From Clostridiales bacterium (GTDB lineage: Bacteria; Bacillota; Clostridia; Lachnospirales; WQUN01), in NCBI GenBank assembly GCA_031254075.1, contig JAIRVD010000264.1:1-5244 (forward strand): a stretch of DNA of 5,244 nucleotides, in the 5' to 3' direction. The notes below the pieces were generated by a model, which was given only the letters and a program-made list of their open reading frames with translations, did not search any database and was not told the origin of the DNA. The position numbers and the translations under genes were made by a program. Within the stretch, counting starts at the first letter, position 1. Each line of letters starts with the position of its first letter. This document shows, piece after piece, positions 5,210-5,244 of this stretch.

Positions 5210-5244
5210 TTGACAACGGGTACCGCTCAACCTAAACAGGCTCT
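5210..5244 (+). CDS. Possible start of an unidentified gene (TTG start, cut by the window end)
   Basis: Downstream of the strong promoter, a TTG at 5210 opens a frame that stays open to the window edge and reads MTTGTAQPKQA. A stop (TAA, 5198-5200) lies just upstream in the same frame. A weak Shine-Dalgarno-like AAGGCG (5199-5204) stands 5 nt before the TTG, and the leader from the predicted transcription start would be about 17 nt. Only 11 full codons are visible, so family and function cannot be assigned. The promoter might instead serve a non-coding RNA or a start beyond the window. Confidence 0.3.
   Translation, partial: MTTGTAQPKQA

Noticed and set aside
4814..5230. Minus-strand open frame covering the 3' intergenic region (138 codons)
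   Set aside because: It overlaps the end of the second ABC gene, has low-complexity Arg/Leu content in its overlapping part, no RBS and no recognisable motif.
5210..5238. A second TTGACA at 5210-5215 as another -35 element
   Set aside because: The matching -10 at 17 bp spacing is only TAAACA (3 of 6). The TTG is better considered as a possible start codon under the stronger promoter upstream.
5193..5244. Riboswitch, tRNA or other structured RNA after the 5159-5186 promoter
   Set aside because: Only about 50 nt are visible and no known conserved core could be recognised.

Overview
The window carries the 3' end of a two-component-system operon followed by a complete two-gene operon for a heterodimeric ABC exporter, all on the + strand. 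The moderate base composition, purine-rich Shine-Dalgarno sequences, -35/-10 promoter strings, and a TM287/TM288-, LmrCD- or BmrCD-like half-transporter pair next to a sensor kinase and OmpR-type regulator suggest a Firmicutes-like bacterium (Clostridia or Negativicutes). This is an inference: no rRNA or other marker is present, and such operons also occur in Thermotogae, spirochaetes and other phyla.

Layout. Bases 1-611 are the C-terminal part of a sensor histidine kinase whose start and phospho-accepting His lie upstream of the window. Bases 572-1264 are an OmpR/PhoB-type response regulator overlapping the kinase by 40 nt. A 48-bp gap (1265-1312) holds a terminator-like hairpin plus seven T's; its 3' arm is also the Shine-Dalgarno sequence of the next gene, and a possible promoter is interleaved with it. 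Bases 1313-3109 (598 aa) and 3106-4968 (620 aa) are two ABC exporter half-transporters fused by an ATGA stop/start overlap. The final 276 bp contain no recognisable complete gene, but hold several small hairpins and a near-consensus sigma-70 promoter (5159-5186) firing rightwards out of the window, perhaps into a gene starting with TTG at 5210.

Working model. The kinase and regulator presumably sense an envelope or compound-related signal, and the adjacent exporter is the obvious candidate target. The exporter is asymmetric: the first subunit has Asp for the catalytic Glu and Gln for the switch His, and the second has an altered signature (SAGQ). One composite ATP site is therefore predicted to be degenerate and one catalytic, as is typical of this family.

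The most unusual features are two different palindromic sequences, both in frame, one in each half-transporter at the same structural place: the linker between the membrane domain and the ATPase domain. The first (2330-2387) has perfect 15-bp inverted arms. The second (4168-4239) is a cluster of short inverted repeats whose translation matches a dispersed bacterial intergenic repeat often seen in spurious proteins. Other points of interest are the triple-duty 48-bp gap, the degenerate G1 box of the kinase, and a within-gene strand-composition gradient.
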